Origin: Fontisphaera persica
Lineage (GTDB): Bacteria > Verrucomicrobiota > Verrucomicrobiia > Limisphaerales > Fontisphaeraceae
Direction of reading: 5' to 3'
Length of the DNA stretch: 64,000 bases
Assembly: GCF_024832785.1 (NCBI RefSeq)
Contig: NZ_CP116615.1
Coordinates: forward strand, 3,658,001 to 3,722,000
The notes beneath the pieces are model-generated. The model was not told the DNA's origin. It saw nothing but the letters and a program-made list of their open reading frames with translations, and did no database searches. Positions 35,248 to 43,655 of this stretch are shown in pieces (positions within the stretch are counted from its first letter, which is position 1; each line of letters begins with the position of its first letter). Made by a program: the position numbers and the translations under genes.

Positions 35248-35967
35248 ATGAAGATTACGCTGTTCATACCGTGTTTTATTGACCAGTTCTACCCGCAGGT
35301 GGGCGTGAGCGTGGTCAAGATTCTGGAAAAACTGGGCCATGCCGTCGAGTATCCTGAAGCCCAAACCTGCTGCGGCCAGCCCGCCTTCAACTCCGGCCTG
35401 TGGGACGAAGCCCGCGCCGTGGCCGAGCACGCCCTGGACGTTTTTCAATCCGCCGAAGTCATCGTGACGCCCTCCGGCTCCTGCGGGGCGATGCTGCGGG
35501 TGTTTTATCCGCAGCTTTTCGCGGGCACGCCGCGTTACGATTTGGCCTGCGCCGTGGGGCGCAAGACGTTTGAGTTCAGCGAATTCCTCGTCCGGCGGCT
35601 GGGGGTCACGGATGTGGGGGCGGAGTTCAAGGGCCGCGCCACCTTCCACGACGGCTGCCACGGGTTGCGGGAGCTGGGGGTGAAGGACGAGCCCCGCCAA
35701 CTGCTGCGCCAGGTGCGCGGGCTGGAGCTGGTGGAAATGGACCCGCCGGAGGTCTGTTGCGGGTTTGGCGGCACCTTTGCGGTGAAGTTTCCCATGATCT
35801 CCACCGCCATGGGCGAGGGCAAATGCCAGGCCATCGCCGGCACCGGGGCCGACTACGTGATTTCGCTGGACTCCAGTTGTCTGATGCATCTGCAGGGGCT
35901 GTTGGCGCGGCAGGGCAAAAACATCCGCTGCCTGCATCTGGCCGAAGTGCTGGCACAATCCCTCTGA
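35248..35967 (+). CDS. lutA: L-lactate utilisation protein A, Fe-S/CCG-domain
   Basis: LutA is the two-CCG-domain subunit of the LutABC L-lactate dehydrogenase complex, related to heterodisulfide reductase subunit B. The 239-residue product has MKITLFIPCFIDQFYP, then the first cysteine motif TCCGQPAFNSG with the preceding VTPSGSCGAML. The second set is TFHDGCHGLRELG followed by VCCGFGGTFAVKFP. The gene is followed by lutB after a 13-bp gap containing GAGGAG and then lutC, the standard order. It probably oxidises lactate to pyruvate in the cytoplasm at the membrane. Confidence 0.95.
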   Translation: MKITLFIPCFIDQFYPQVGVSVVKILEKLGHAVEYPEAQTCCGQPAFNSGLWDEARAVAEHALDVFQSAEVIVTPSGSCGAMLRVFYPQLFAGTPRYDLACAVGRKTFEFSEFLVRRLGVTDVGAEFKGRATFHDGCHGLRELGVKDEPRQLLRQVRGLELVEMDPPEVCCGFGGTFAVKFPMISTAMGEGKCQAIAGTGADYVISLDSSCLMHLQGLLARQGKNIRCLHLAEVLAQSL

Positions 35968-35980
35968 GGAGCACGTGACC

Positions 35981-37396
35981 ATGAGCCCGAACACCGCAGT
36001 TCAATTCAAGGCCCAGGCCACGCGGCTGGCGGCGGACCTGGAGCATCGCCAGTGGATTTTCAAGGCCCTGCGCGGCTACGAAGCCAAGCGCGACGAATGC
36101 AAGGCCCGTTTCCAAAACTGGGAGGGCGCGCGCCAGGCCGCCGCTGAAATCAAGTACGACACCCTCAACCACCTCGACCGCTACCTCGAACAGTTTGTCC
36201 ACCACCTGGAAAGCCGCGGCGCCCGCGTCCACTGGGCCGCCGACGCCCGCGCCGCCCGCGAAATCATTCTCGACCTCGCCCGCCAGAACCAGGTGCGTTT
36301 CATCATCAAATCCAAAAGCATGACCTCCGAGGAAATCCACCTCAACGAGGCCCTGGAGGCGGGCGGCTTCGAGGTGTTTGAGTCGGACTTGGGCGAGTAC
36401 ATCGTGCAACTGCGCCAGGAGCCGCCCTATCACATCGTGTTTCCCGCCATGCACCTCAAGCGCGGCCAGATTAGCGAGGTGTTTCAACAGAAACTGCAGG
36501 CCGAGCCGGTCACCGACCCCGAGGCCCTCACCATGATTGCCCGCCGCGTCATGCGCCAAAAATTCTGCCAGGCCGACATGGGCATCAGCGGCGTCAACTT
36601 TGGCGTGGCCGAAAACGGCATGATTTCCATCACCGAAAACGAGGGCAACGCCCGGCTGACCACAGCGCTGCCGCGGATTCATGTGGCCTTGATGGGCATC
36701 GAAAAACTGGTGCGCACCATGGATGACCTGGCGCTGCTCCTCCCCATGCTCGCCACCGCCGGCGCCGGCCAATGGCTGACCGGCTACAACACCCTTTACG
36801 GCGGCCCGCGCCTGGCAGGCGAAAGCGACGGCCCCGAGCAATTCCATGTGGTGCTCCTCGACAACGGGCGCACCCGCCTGCTGGCCGATGCCGAGCAGCG
36901 GGATGTGCTGCATTGCATCCGTTGCGGTGCCTGCCTGAACGTCTGCCCCATCTTCCGCAATGTGGGCGGGCACACCTACGGCACCACCTACCAGGGCCCC
37001 ATCGGCTCGGTGCTCACCCCGCACCTGCGCGGCCTGCGGGAGTGGAAACATCTCTCCTACGCCTCCTCCCTCTGCGGCGCCTGCACCGAAACCTGCCCCG
37101 TGAAAATTGACCTGGCCCATCACCTCCTGCATAACCGCCGCAACGCCGTCCAGGCGCATCCCCCCTTCTTCGAGCGCCTCGCCTTCGCCGGCTTCCAGGT
37201 GATGATGCGGCATCCAGCCCTGTATCGTCTGGGCACCACCCTGGCCCGCTGGTTGCAGCCGCTGCACGGGCTGGTGCAGGGCACCGCCCTGGACCCCGCC
37301 CGCGCGTGGACCCGCTCGCGCGAGGCGCCGCGCCTGGCGCGCGAGAGCTTTCATGCCTGGTGGAAAAAACATCGCCGAACCACCTCCCCCTCCTGA
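35981..37396 (+). CDS. lutB: L-lactate utilisation protein B, Fe-S subunit
   Basis: LutB carries the LUD domain and two 4Fe-4S clusters of the lactate dehydrogenase complex. The N-terminal half has KSKSMTSEEIHLNEALE and VFPAMHLKRGQISEVFQ. The C-terminal half has CIRCGACLNVCPIFRNVGG and CGACTETCPVKIDL, which supply two sets of four cysteines. I start at ATG 35981 because GAGGAG at 35966-35971 is well spaced for it; a GTG six bases earlier is too close. The 471-residue length is normal, and lutC starts five bases after the stop. Confidence 0.95.
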   Translation: MSPNTAVQFKAQATRLAADLEHRQWIFKALRGYEAKRDECKARFQNWEGARQAAAEIKYDTLNHLDRYLEQFVHHLESRGARVHWAADARAAREIILDLARQNQVRFIIKSKSMTSEEIHLNEALEAGGFEVFESDLGEYIVQLRQEPPYHIVFPAMHLKRGQISEVFQQKLQAEPVTDPEALTMIARRVMRQKFCQADMGISGVNFGVAENGMISITENEGNARLTTALPRIHVALMGIEKLVRTMDDLALLLPMLATAGAGQWLTGYNTLYGGPRLAGESDGPEQFHVVLLDNGRTRLLADAEQRDVLHCIRCGACLNVCPIFRNVGGHTYGTTYQGPIGSVLTPHLRGLREWKHLSYASSLCGACTETCPVKIDLAHHLLHNRRNAVQAHPPFFERLAFAGFQVMMRHPALYRLGTTLARWLQPLHGLVQGTALDPARAWTRSREAPRLARESFHAWWKKHRRTTSPS

Positions 37397-37401
37397 GTGC
37401 C

Positions 37402-38097
37402 ATGAATCATTCCGCTCGTGAAGCCATGTTGGGACGCATCCGCGAAGCCTTGAAAATCAAGGCTCCGCCGCCCGGTCCTCACGCCGGCGCCGCGCCGCAC
37501 CCCGCCCCCCGCGACGGCGAATTTCGCCCGCTCTTGCCGGCTGTGGGGGCGACGTGGGAGGAGCAATGCCGGCAATTTGCGCGCAACGCCGAGCTGCTCA
37601 AGGCCGCCTTCCAGGTGGTGCCCAACACCGCGGCGGCGCGCGCGGAGGTGGAGCGCATCGTGCGCGAGGAGCAATGGCAGCGCCTGGCCACTTATGACCA
37701 TCCGCTGCTGCGCGAAATCGGCCAGGACCTCGGCCCCACCCCCCTCTTCACCGACCGCCCCTATGACAAGGCCGAGCTGGAAAAATGCGAAGGCGCCGTG
37801 ACCACCTGCGAGGCGCTCATCGCCCAGACCGGCAGCGTGCTGGTCACCAGCCGCGGTTGCGGCGGGCGGGCCATCTCCATCCTCCCGCCGCACCACGTGG
37901 TCATCGCCCGGCGCGAACAGTTGCTCCCCGATTTGCTGGCCGCCTTTGCCCTGCTGCGCCAGAAATACGGCGCCCATTACCCGAGCATGATTTCCTTCAT
38001 CACCGGCCCCAGCCGGACCGGGGACATCGAACGCATCCTTGTGCTGGGCGCGCACGGCCCCAAGCGGCTGACGATTTTGCTGCTCGAAGGGAAATGA
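37402..38097 (+). CDS. lutC: L-lactate utilisation protein C, LUD domain
   Basis: This is the third subunit of the LutABC complex. The 231-residue product begins MNHSAREAMLGRIREAL and has a Pro-rich loop. The LUD domain includes VTTCEALIAQTGSVLVTS, ILPPHHVVIARREQLLPDL and FITGPSRTGDIERILVLGAHGP, all family hallmarks. ATG 37402 is the standard start and follows lutB by five bases. A tRNA-Tyr gene on the other strand begins 38 bp downstream. Confidence 0.94.
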   Translation: MNHSAREAMLGRIREALKIKAPPPGPHAGAAPHPAPRDGEFRPLLPAVGATWEEQCRQFARNAELLKAAFQVVPNTAAARAEVERIVREEQWQRLATYDHPLLREIGQDLGPTPLFTDRPYDKAELEKCEGAVTTCEALIAQTGSVLVTSRGCGGRAISILPPHHVVIARREQLLPDLLAAFALLRQKYGAHYPSMISFITGPSRTGDIERILVLGAHGPKRLTILLLEGK

Positions 38098-38135
38098 CGC
38101 CGCCCAAAAGAAGTCTGAAAAGCTCCAAAGAAAAG

Positions 38136-38222
38136 TGGTGGTAGGAGCTGGATTCGAACCAGCGTAGGCCGTAGGCCAGCAGATTTACAGTCTGCCCTCG
38201 TTGACCGCTTGAGTATCCTACC
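38136..38222 (-). tRNA. tRNA-Tyr (GUA)
   Basis: Read on the minus strand, the acceptor stem GGTAGGA pairs with TCCTACC. The anticodon loop gives CTGTAAA with anticodon GTA, a long variable arm marks a class II tRNA, and the T arm is GCTGG-TTCGAAT-CCAGC. The discriminator is A and the CCA end is encoded. The mature length is 84 plus CCA. It is convergent with lutC. Confidence 0.96.
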
Positions 38223-38536
38223 ACCCAACCGTCCCCGTGGGGGCGGGCGAGGAAAAATAAACCACACGCCCGCCGGCCGACAAGAGGAAAAATACCATCC
38301 CCCGCCGGCCGGTTTTTGGCCTCCCGGCCCATCCAAAAAAGCAGGGAAAACCCACCGCCAGAGCCGGGCGCACGTGAACGCGCGATACTTGCCCGCTCAC
38401 CCTCTCCCGCAGGGCATAAGTCGGAGCAAGGCCAACCATAAACCTAATGCCACCTGCCTGAGCGGACGGCACTGTCCACCCGGTCCGTGCCACTTGAAAC
38501 TTGCCTCCGCCAACCTCTTTGCCCTTTCATCACCCC
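38223..38536. other. Gap between tRNA-Tyr and VanZ gene with no visible feature
   Basis: This 314-base stretch has no convincing open frame, RNA gene or array. It contains scattered G/C-rich inverted segments such as CGCCCGCCGGCC. It must carry the promoter for the tRNA on one strand and that of the VanZ-like gene and comEC on the other; I cannot point to their elements. Confidence 0.5.
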
Positions 38537-39040
38537 ATGCACGAGCGGCCTTCCTGGCTTCAGCGCTGGTTGCCCGTGGGGTTGTGGATGCTGGTCATCT
38601 TTGTCGCCTCCACCGGCGCGTTGTCGGCCGACAACACCTCGCGGGTCATCGGCCCCGTGCTGCGTTTTTTCTTCCCTGACATCCAGCCCGAAACCATCGC
38701 CCAAGCGCAATGGTTCTGCCGCAAGGCCGCCCACGCCGCTGAATATTGGGTGCTTGCGCTGCTGGTCTGGCGCGCCCGCCGCCAGGGCCGCCTGGCTTCC
38801 CCCGCCGAATGGTCGTGGAAAGACGCCGCTTTCGCCCTGGCCTTCGCGGTGGCCTACGCCGTCACCGACGAAATCCACCAGGCGTTTGAACCTTCGCGCC
38901 AGGGACATCCCTTGGATGTGGCCATTGATGCCCTCGGCGCGGCGGCCGGTCTGGGCATGGCTTGGTGGAGCACCCGCCGCGCCGCCGCCCGCGCCCGGCA
39001 GTCGCCCTCCACTTTCTCCGTGGCCGCCTCCCGCTCATGA
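38537..39040 (+). CDS. VanZ-like family membrane protein
   Basis: The 167-residue protein, started at ATG 38537 (MHERPSWLQRWLPVG), has four hydrophobic segments and the VanZ-family pattern. FFFPDIQPETIAQAQWFCRK and AAHAAEYWVLALLVWRA are followed by AVAYAVTDEIHQAFEPSRQG and PLDVAIDALGAAAGLGM. VanZ itself gives teicoplanin resistance in enterococci, but most bacterial relatives are uncharacterised and this does not imply resistance. Its stop overlaps the comEC start by four bases (ATGA at 39037-39040), so translation is probably coupled. Confidence 0.9.
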   Translation: MHERPSWLQRWLPVGLWMLVIFVASTGALSADNTSRVIGPVLRFFFPDIQPETIAQAQWFCRKAAHAAEYWVLALLVWRARRQGRLASPAEWSWKDAAFALAFAVAYAVTDEIHQAFEPSRQGHPLDVAIDALGAAAGLGMAWWSTRRAAARARQSPSTFSVAASRS

Positions 39041-41490
39041 GACACTGTCCCATGCTTGCCGTCGGCGGCTTTTTCGCCTTGGGCGTGCTGGCGGGACGTT
39101 ATCTGGAAACCTCTCCCTTCGGGTGGCTGGCCGCCCTGGCTGCGGTTTCGCTGGCGGCCCTGCTTCACCGCCGCTGGGCCATGATGTGGACCTTGCTCAT
39201 CGCCGGCCTGGCGGGGGGTGCACACGTTGCAGGCTGGAGTTTCCCGTGGCACTCCCACGACCTGCGCCATCTCGTCGCCGAGGACATGGTGGAAGTGGAG
39301 GTCTCCGGCGTCCTGGCCGAGTCCCCCCTTTTCAAACCGTTCACCCGCCGCCATGGCGCCGAATTATTCACCGCGGCCATCCTGCAAGTTCACCACCTCC
39401 AGCGCGACCGCCAGCCTCCCGAACCGGCCTGCGGCCTTGTCATGGTTACGGTGCCCGAACCGCTGGACGAATCCTTCTTTGCCGGCCAGCGGGTGCGCGT
39501 GCGCGGCGTGCTCCAACGGCCCTCCCGCGCCCTCCTTCCCGGCGCGCTGGACTACCGCACCCATCTGGAACACCGCGGCATTTATTACCTCCTGCGCACC
39601 CGCCAGGCGGCCGACTGGCTGCTGGCAGGCGGCGGCGCAACCCATCCGCCGTTGCCGGCGCGCTTCCAGGCCTGGGCGCGCCAGGCGCTGGCCCACGGGC
39701 AGCCCGAAACCGATGACGCCGTGAAATTGCTCTGGGCCATGCTGCTGGGCTGGCGCGCGGGGCTGACCGACGAAATCGCCGCGCCGTTCATGCAGTCCGG
39801 CACCATGCACCTTTTCGCCATCAGCGGCCTGCACATCGGCCTGCTCGCGTATGTGCTGATGTCCCTGCTGCGCCTGCCGGGCCTTTCCCTGCTCATGGCC
39901 CGCCTGTGCGTCCTCCCCTTGATGTGGTTTTACATCGCCGCCACGGGCTGGCCGGCCTCGGCCGTGCGCGCCGGTCTCATGCTCACCGTCTGGTGGTCGG
40001 CCGGCCTGCTGCGGCGTCCCCCGCAACCGCTCAACACCGTCTGCGCTGCTGCCTTCCTCATTCTGCTCTGGCAGCCGCGCCAGCTTTTTCAAGCCGGATT
40101 CCAACTCAGCTTTGGCGTGGTGCTGGGACTGGTTTTATGGATGCCCCCCATGACCCGCTGGCTGGAATCATGGGCGCAGCCGGACCCGCTGGCGCTGCCC
40201 GCCACCTCCCCGCTTGCCGCCGCCCTGCGCCACGCCTGGCGCTGGTTGGCACAAGCCGCCGCTGCCTCCATTGCCGCCTGGCTGGCTTCTGCTCCCCTGG
40301 TCCTCTACCATTTTAGCTGGGTCACCCCCGTTTGCCTCCTGGCCAATCTGGTGATGGTTCCCCTCGGCAGCCTCATCGTCGCCGCCGGCGCGGGCGCTCT
40401 GCTCACGCATGGCTGGTGGCCGGCCCTCGGGGAAATTTTCAATCACAGCGCCTGGGCGCTGATGTCCCTGCAACTTCATTGCAGCCACGCTTTTGCGGAC
40501 CTTCCCATGGGCCACTGGCCCGCGCCGCGACCCCCCTGGCCGGGGTTGTTGATGTATGGCGTTGTTTGGGTATGCATCGCTGCCCCCTTCCTGAACCGCC
40601 GCAGGCGTATGGCCGCAGCCACCCTGCTCACCGTTGCCCTGCTGGCCTGGGCGCCCCTGGCCCAACGCATCCATCCCTCCACCGTCACCATCCTGCCGCT
40701 CGAAGATGGATACTCCATTCTCGTGCGTGAACCCGGCTGGGCGGCGCTGCTGGACACCGGGCGCCCCCTGCCGGCCGAACGCCATGTCACCCCTTTCTTG
40801 CGCGCCCAGGGCCTGGCGCGGCTCGATGCCCTCATCCTCACGCATGGCGACCTCGGCCAGATGGGCGGCCTCTCCTGCATCGTCTCCGAATTTCAACCCC
40901 GCCAAATCCTCCATGGCCCCTTGTGGCATCGCTCCCCGGCCTACCGTGACTGGCTGCAATCCACCCAGCACGCCACGTTGCGCCAGGCTGTTGCCGCCGG
41001 CTTTCAGCTTCACACCTGGCAACTGCTTCATCCCGCCGCTGACGATCCCCTCGGCGCAGCCGATGACAGCCCGCTGGTCTGGCGGCGCGAGTCCCCCCAC
41101 GGCGCCTGTCTGCTCCTCTCCGACCTCAGCCGCGCCGGCCAAAACCAACTGGCCCAGCGCCTCCCACCCCATCGCCTCCGCGCGGACCTTCTCATCTGCG
41201 GCCTGCCGGAGCAGGGCGAACCCCTCGCCGATGGCTTCCTGCGCCTGGTACAACCGCGCCTGGTCATCGTGGCCGACAACCTTTACCCCGCAGACCGCCG
41301 CGCTCCCTCCTCACTGTCACGGCGGCTCGCCCGCCAGCGCGTGGCCCTCTGGTGCACCCGTGAATGCGGCGCCGTGGAAATACAATTCACCTCCACAAGC
41401 TGGCGCGCCACCGCCATGGACGGCCGCTGCGCCACCCCCGACCTGCTGCCCGGCTGGCAACCGCCCCCCGACCTCGAAAACTCGGAATAA
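39037..41490 (+). CDS. comEC: ComEC/Rec2-type DNA-uptake channel protein
   Basis: ComEC is the inner-membrane channel that carries single-stranded DNA into the cell during transformation. The 817-residue product has an N-terminal DUF4131 region with an OB-like part (about residues 80-200). The Competence domain follows, with FAISGLHIGLLAYVLM and many helices to about residue 530. A C-terminal MBL-fold domain runs from about 545. In that domain the expected THxDxDHxGG metal motif reads LTHGDLGQMGGLS, so key metal ligands are missing. The start overlaps the VanZ gene stop. The open frame extends upstream to 38962 without support. Confidence 0.92.
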   Translation: MRHCPMLAVGGFFALGVLAGRYLETSPFGWLAALAAVSLAALLHRRWAMMWTLLIAGLAGGAHVAGWSFPWHSHDLRHLVAEDMVEVEVSGVLAESPLFKPFTRRHGAELFTAAILQVHHLQRDRQPPEPACGLVMVTVPEPLDESFFAGQRVRVRGVLQRPSRALLPGALDYRTHLEHRGIYYLLRTRQAADWLLAGGGATHPPLPARFQAWARQALAHGQPETDDAVKLLWAMLLGWRAGLTDEIAAPFMQSGTMHLFAISGLHIGLLAYVLMSLLRLPGLSLLMARLCVLPLMWFYIAATGWPASAVRAGLMLTVWWSAGLLRRPPQPLNTVCAAAFLILLWQPRQLFQAGFQLSFGVVLGLVLWMPPMTRWLESWAQPDPLALPATSPLAAALRHAWRWLAQAAAASIAAWLASAPLVLYHFSWVTPVCLLANLVMVPLGSLIVAAGAGALLTHGWWPALGEIFNHSAWALMSLQLHCSHAFADLPMGHWPAPRPPWPGLLMYGVVWVCIAAPFLNRRRRMAAATLLTVALLAWAPLAQRIHPSTVTILPLEDGYSILVREPGWAALLDTGRPLPAERHVTPFLRAQGLARLDALILTHGDLGQMGGLSCIVSEFQPRQILHGPLWHRSPAYRDWLQSTQHATLRQAVAAGFQLHTWQLLHPAADDPLGAADDSPLVWRRESPHGACLLLSDLSRAGQNQLAQRLPPHRLRADLLICGLPEQGEPLADGFLRLVQPRLVIVADNLYPADRRAPSSLSRRLARQRVALWCTRECGAVEIQFTSTSWRATAMDGRCATPDLLPGWQPPPDLENSE

Positions 41491-41499
41491 CCCATCTGG

Positions 41500-41562
41500 A
41501 GCGCAGGCGTCCTCGTCCCGCAAAGCGGGATAAGGCCTGCGTCCCGCAGAGCTGGGGCAGGA
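41500..41562. repeat. Dispersed copy of the GCAGGCGTC palindromic element
   Basis: AGCGCAGGCGTCCTCGTCCCGC, CAAAGCGGGAT and GCCTGCGTCCCGCAG match part of each tandem unit at 8220-9806 (the half with CGTCCCGCAAAGCGGGA). It starts ten bases after the comEC stop and may act as a transcript end, like REP-type elements elsewhere. Confidence 0.8.
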
Positions 41563-41567
41563 CAAAA

Positions 41568-41655
41568 CGCGGGGACGGCACTTTTTTTCTGTCCGCCTAC
41601 AGTGGTTTTTGTTAGTTAACGCGCCAGAAAGCCACAACCCATGAAAGCACGCATT
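41568..41655. repeat. Left 88-bp direct repeat flanking darTG
   Basis: Positions 41568-41655 match 43568-43655 with only about four mismatches, exactly 2000 bp apart. The block begins CGCGGGGACGGCAC, includes TTTTTGTTAGTTAACGCGCC and GCCACAACCC, and ends in the first codons ATGAAA?CACGCATT. The right copy leads into the intact GH116 gene, while the left copy leads into a decayed version of its signal sequence. Confidence 0.93.
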
Positions 41656-41724
41656 ACTTGCAGCTCTTCTGCTTCTCCACGTGCAGTTTCTCCAGCGGGG
41701 ACATTCCTGGCCTTGATCACTTAA
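41641..41724 (+). pseudogene. Decayed copy of the GH116 signal-peptide start
   Basis: From ATG 41641 a 27-codon frame ends in TAA at 41722-41724. Its translation starts MKARITCSSSAS and contains FLALIT, aligning with [12 protein letters not shown] and FLALTA of the intact gene at 43641. The DNA is nearly identical for the first 15 bases and then diverges. It looks like a truncated duplicate of the 5' end of the glycosidase gene, left upstream of the inserted darTG module. Confidence 0.7.
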
Positions 41725-41746
41725 TGGGCATTGTCATGCAGATGCC

Positions 41747-42385
41747 ATGAGTGCTCTAACTCCACAAAATGCGCTGATATTCCGCATTACTCACCTGGCT
41801 AATATTCCCTGGCTATTGGATCATGGCCTGCATTGCCAAAGCGCCCCCCAACGAGACCCTCATTTCCATGCTCTCGGCAATCCGGAGTTGATTGCGCGCC
41901 GCCAGCACCGCCGCGTGCCCATTGCCCCCGGGGGCACTCTGGCCGATTACGTGCCGTTTTACTTCACGCCCTATTCCATCATGCTTTACAATATCAAGAC
42001 GGGTCATGGGGGAGTTCCCCACGTCGCCAACGAACAGATTGTTTTTCTGGTGAGCTCCCTGCGCCGGGTGGCTGAAATGGGAATTGCGTTTGTTTTCACC
42101 GACCGGCACGCCTATGTGCAAACCGCAGCGTATTATAACTCCCTTGAGGACCTGGCGCAGGTGGATTGGAAGCTCCTGCAGTCCCGCGATTTCAGCAACG
42201 ACCCGAACGACCCGGGCAAAAAGGAGCGATACCAAGCCGAGGCCCTGGTGTATCGCCATCTACCCATGGCCGGCCTTATGAGTCTCGTTTGTCACAATCC
42301 GGAAGTGGAAGCGTACTTGTGCCAGGAAGTGGCCCGGCGTAATTTGTCCTTGAAGATTGCAGTACGACCGCGCTGGTATTTTTAA
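41747..42385 (+). CDS. darT: DarT-type DNA ADP-ribosyltransferase toxin
   Basis: DarT toxins transfer ADP-ribose from NAD onto bases of single-stranded DNA and block replication. The 212-residue protein has the DarT (DUF4433) layout: ALIFRITHLANIPWLLDHG at the N-terminus, Arg51/Arg52 near RRQHRRVP, VPFYFTPYSIMLYNI, and YQAEALVYRHLP. The glutamate at about residue 165 in QAEALV is the likely catalytic residue. It starts 22 bp after the decayed GH116 leader and ends two bases before darG, so the two are coupled. Base target cannot be stated from sequence. Confidence 0.93.
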   Translation: MSALTPQNALIFRITHLANIPWLLDHGLHCQSAPQRDPHFHALGNPELIARRQHRRVPIAPGGTLADYVPFYFTPYSIMLYNIKTGHGGVPHVANEQIVFLVSSLRRVAEMGIAFVFTDRHAYVQTAAYYNSLEDLAQVDWKLLQSRDFSNDPNDPGKKERYQAEALVYRHLPMAGLMSLVCHNPEVEAYLCQEVARRNLSLKIAVRPRWYF

Positions 42386-42387
42386 TC

Positions 42388-43458
42388 ATGATTACCTTCC
42401 AACAAGGTAATTTGCTCGAAGCCGAGGTGGAAGCCCTGGTGAACACGGTCAACACCGTGGGCGTCATGGGCAAGGGGATTGCGCTCATGTTCAAGGAACG
42501 CTATCCGGAAAATTTTCGCGCCTACGCCCAGGCCTGCAAAGCCGGCAAGGTGCGTCCGGGCCGAATGTTTGTCACTGCCACGGGCGAATTGACCGGCCCC
42601 CGATGGATCATCAATTTTCCCACCAAAGAACACTGGCGCAATCCATCGCGATTGGAGTGGATTGCGGCCGGTTTGGAAGACCTGGTGCGCGTAATCCGCG
42701 AAAAGAACATCCGCTCCGTGGCCCTGCCCCCCCTCGGTTGTGGGCAGGGCGGCCTCGATTGGAACCAGGTGCGCCCCCTCATCGAAAGCATTCTGGGACA
42801 GCTTTCGGAAGTGCAGGTCATCGCCTTTGAACCCACGGTCCAATACCAGAATGTCGCCAAGCATGGCGGCGTGGCGCAGTTGACCGTGCCGCGGGCCTTG
42901 ATGGCGGAAACCATCCGCCGCTATTGGGTCTTGGGCATTGAGTGCACGCTCCTGGAAATTCATAAATTGGCCTGGTTTCTCAGCCAGGCCATCCAGCGGC
43001 GAAACCTTCCCGATGTGCTGGACCTGCGTTTTCAAGCCGATCGTTATGGCCCTTACTCCCATCGCTTGAATCACCTCCTGAACGCCCTGGACGGCAGTTA
43101 TCTGCGCGCGAATAAACGGGTGGCTGATTGCACCCCCTGCGACACCATCGCCTTTGCCGACGAGAAAGCGGAAACGGTGGCTCTCTTCCTGCGCCGCACG
43201 GAAAGCCGCCCTTACCTGCCTGTCCTGGATGACGTGGACCAGTGGATTGACGGCTACCAATCACCCTTGGGCATGGAATTGCTCGCCACGGTGCACTGGT
43301 TGCTGGTGCAAGAGCGTTGCGCGCCGGAAGTGCGCGCCCTGCGGGAAGCGCTCGCTCGCTGGCCCGGCGGCAAGGATGCCGGCCTGCGCAAAAACCGCTT
43401 ATTCCAAGACCACCACCTGGCTGCTGCCATTGAGCGGCTGCGTCCCTTAATAAATTAA
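42388..43458 (+). CDS. darG: DarG-type macrodomain antitoxin
   Basis: DarG reverses DNA ADP-ribosylation through its macrodomain and also binds the toxin through its C-terminal part. The 356-residue protein has the macrodomain at about residues 1-155, with FQQGNLLEAEVEALVNTVNT, VGVMGKGIALMFKERYP and LPPLGCGQGGLDW. The C-terminal 200 residues carry YQNVAKHGG, LLEIHKLAWFLSQAIQRR and RFQADRYGPYSHRLNHLL, as in full-length DarG. It starts two bases after darT. Length fits the full two-domain type. Confidence 0.93.
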   Translation: MITFQQGNLLEAEVEALVNTVNTVGVMGKGIALMFKERYPENFRAYAQACKAGKVRPGRMFVTATGELTGPRWIINFPTKEHWRNPSRLEWIAAGLEDLVRVIREKNIRSVALPPLGCGQGGLDWNQVRPLIESILGQLSEVQVIAFEPTVQYQNVAKHGGVAQLTVPRALMAETIRRYWVLGIECTLLEIHKLAWFLSQAIQRRNLPDVLDLRFQADRYGPYSHRLNHLLNALDGSYLRANKRVADCTPCDTIAFADEKAETVALFLRRTESRPYLPVLDDVDQWIDGYQSPLGMELLATVHWLLVQERCAPEVRALREALARWPGGKDAGLRKNRLFQDHHLAAAIERLRPLIN

Positions 43459-43567
43459 ATTAGGGTTGCTCGATTGGCCAATATCCAGCCCGGCAACGGG
43501 AGGAATCCCACCGCGTCCCAACTGGCCTCATTGCAGGCAAGGATGCTCCCCCGCCCTTCCACCCAGG

Positions 43568-43655
43568 CGCGGGGACGGCACTTTTTTTCTGTCCGCCTAC
43601 ACCGGTTTTTGTTAGTTAACGCGCCAGAAAGCCACAACCCATGAAAACACGCATT
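43568..43655. repeat. Right 88-bp direct repeat, 5' region of GH116 gene
   Basis: This is the right-hand partner of the block at 41568-41655. It covers the last 73 bases before the GH116 start and its first 15 coding bases. The common sequence includes CGGCACTTTTTTTCTGTCCG and TTGTTAGTTAACGCGCC, which probably contains the native promoter or leader of the glycosidase gene. Confidence 0.93.

Noticed and set aside
38487-39716. Plus-strand open frame of 409 codons
   Set aside because: It crosses the VanZ-like gene and the start of comEC in a third frame and is Pro/Arg-rich.
41747-43458. Prophage or integron origin for darTG
   Set aside because: No integrase, attachment site or phage gene lies near; the only boundary signal is the 88-bp direct repeat.
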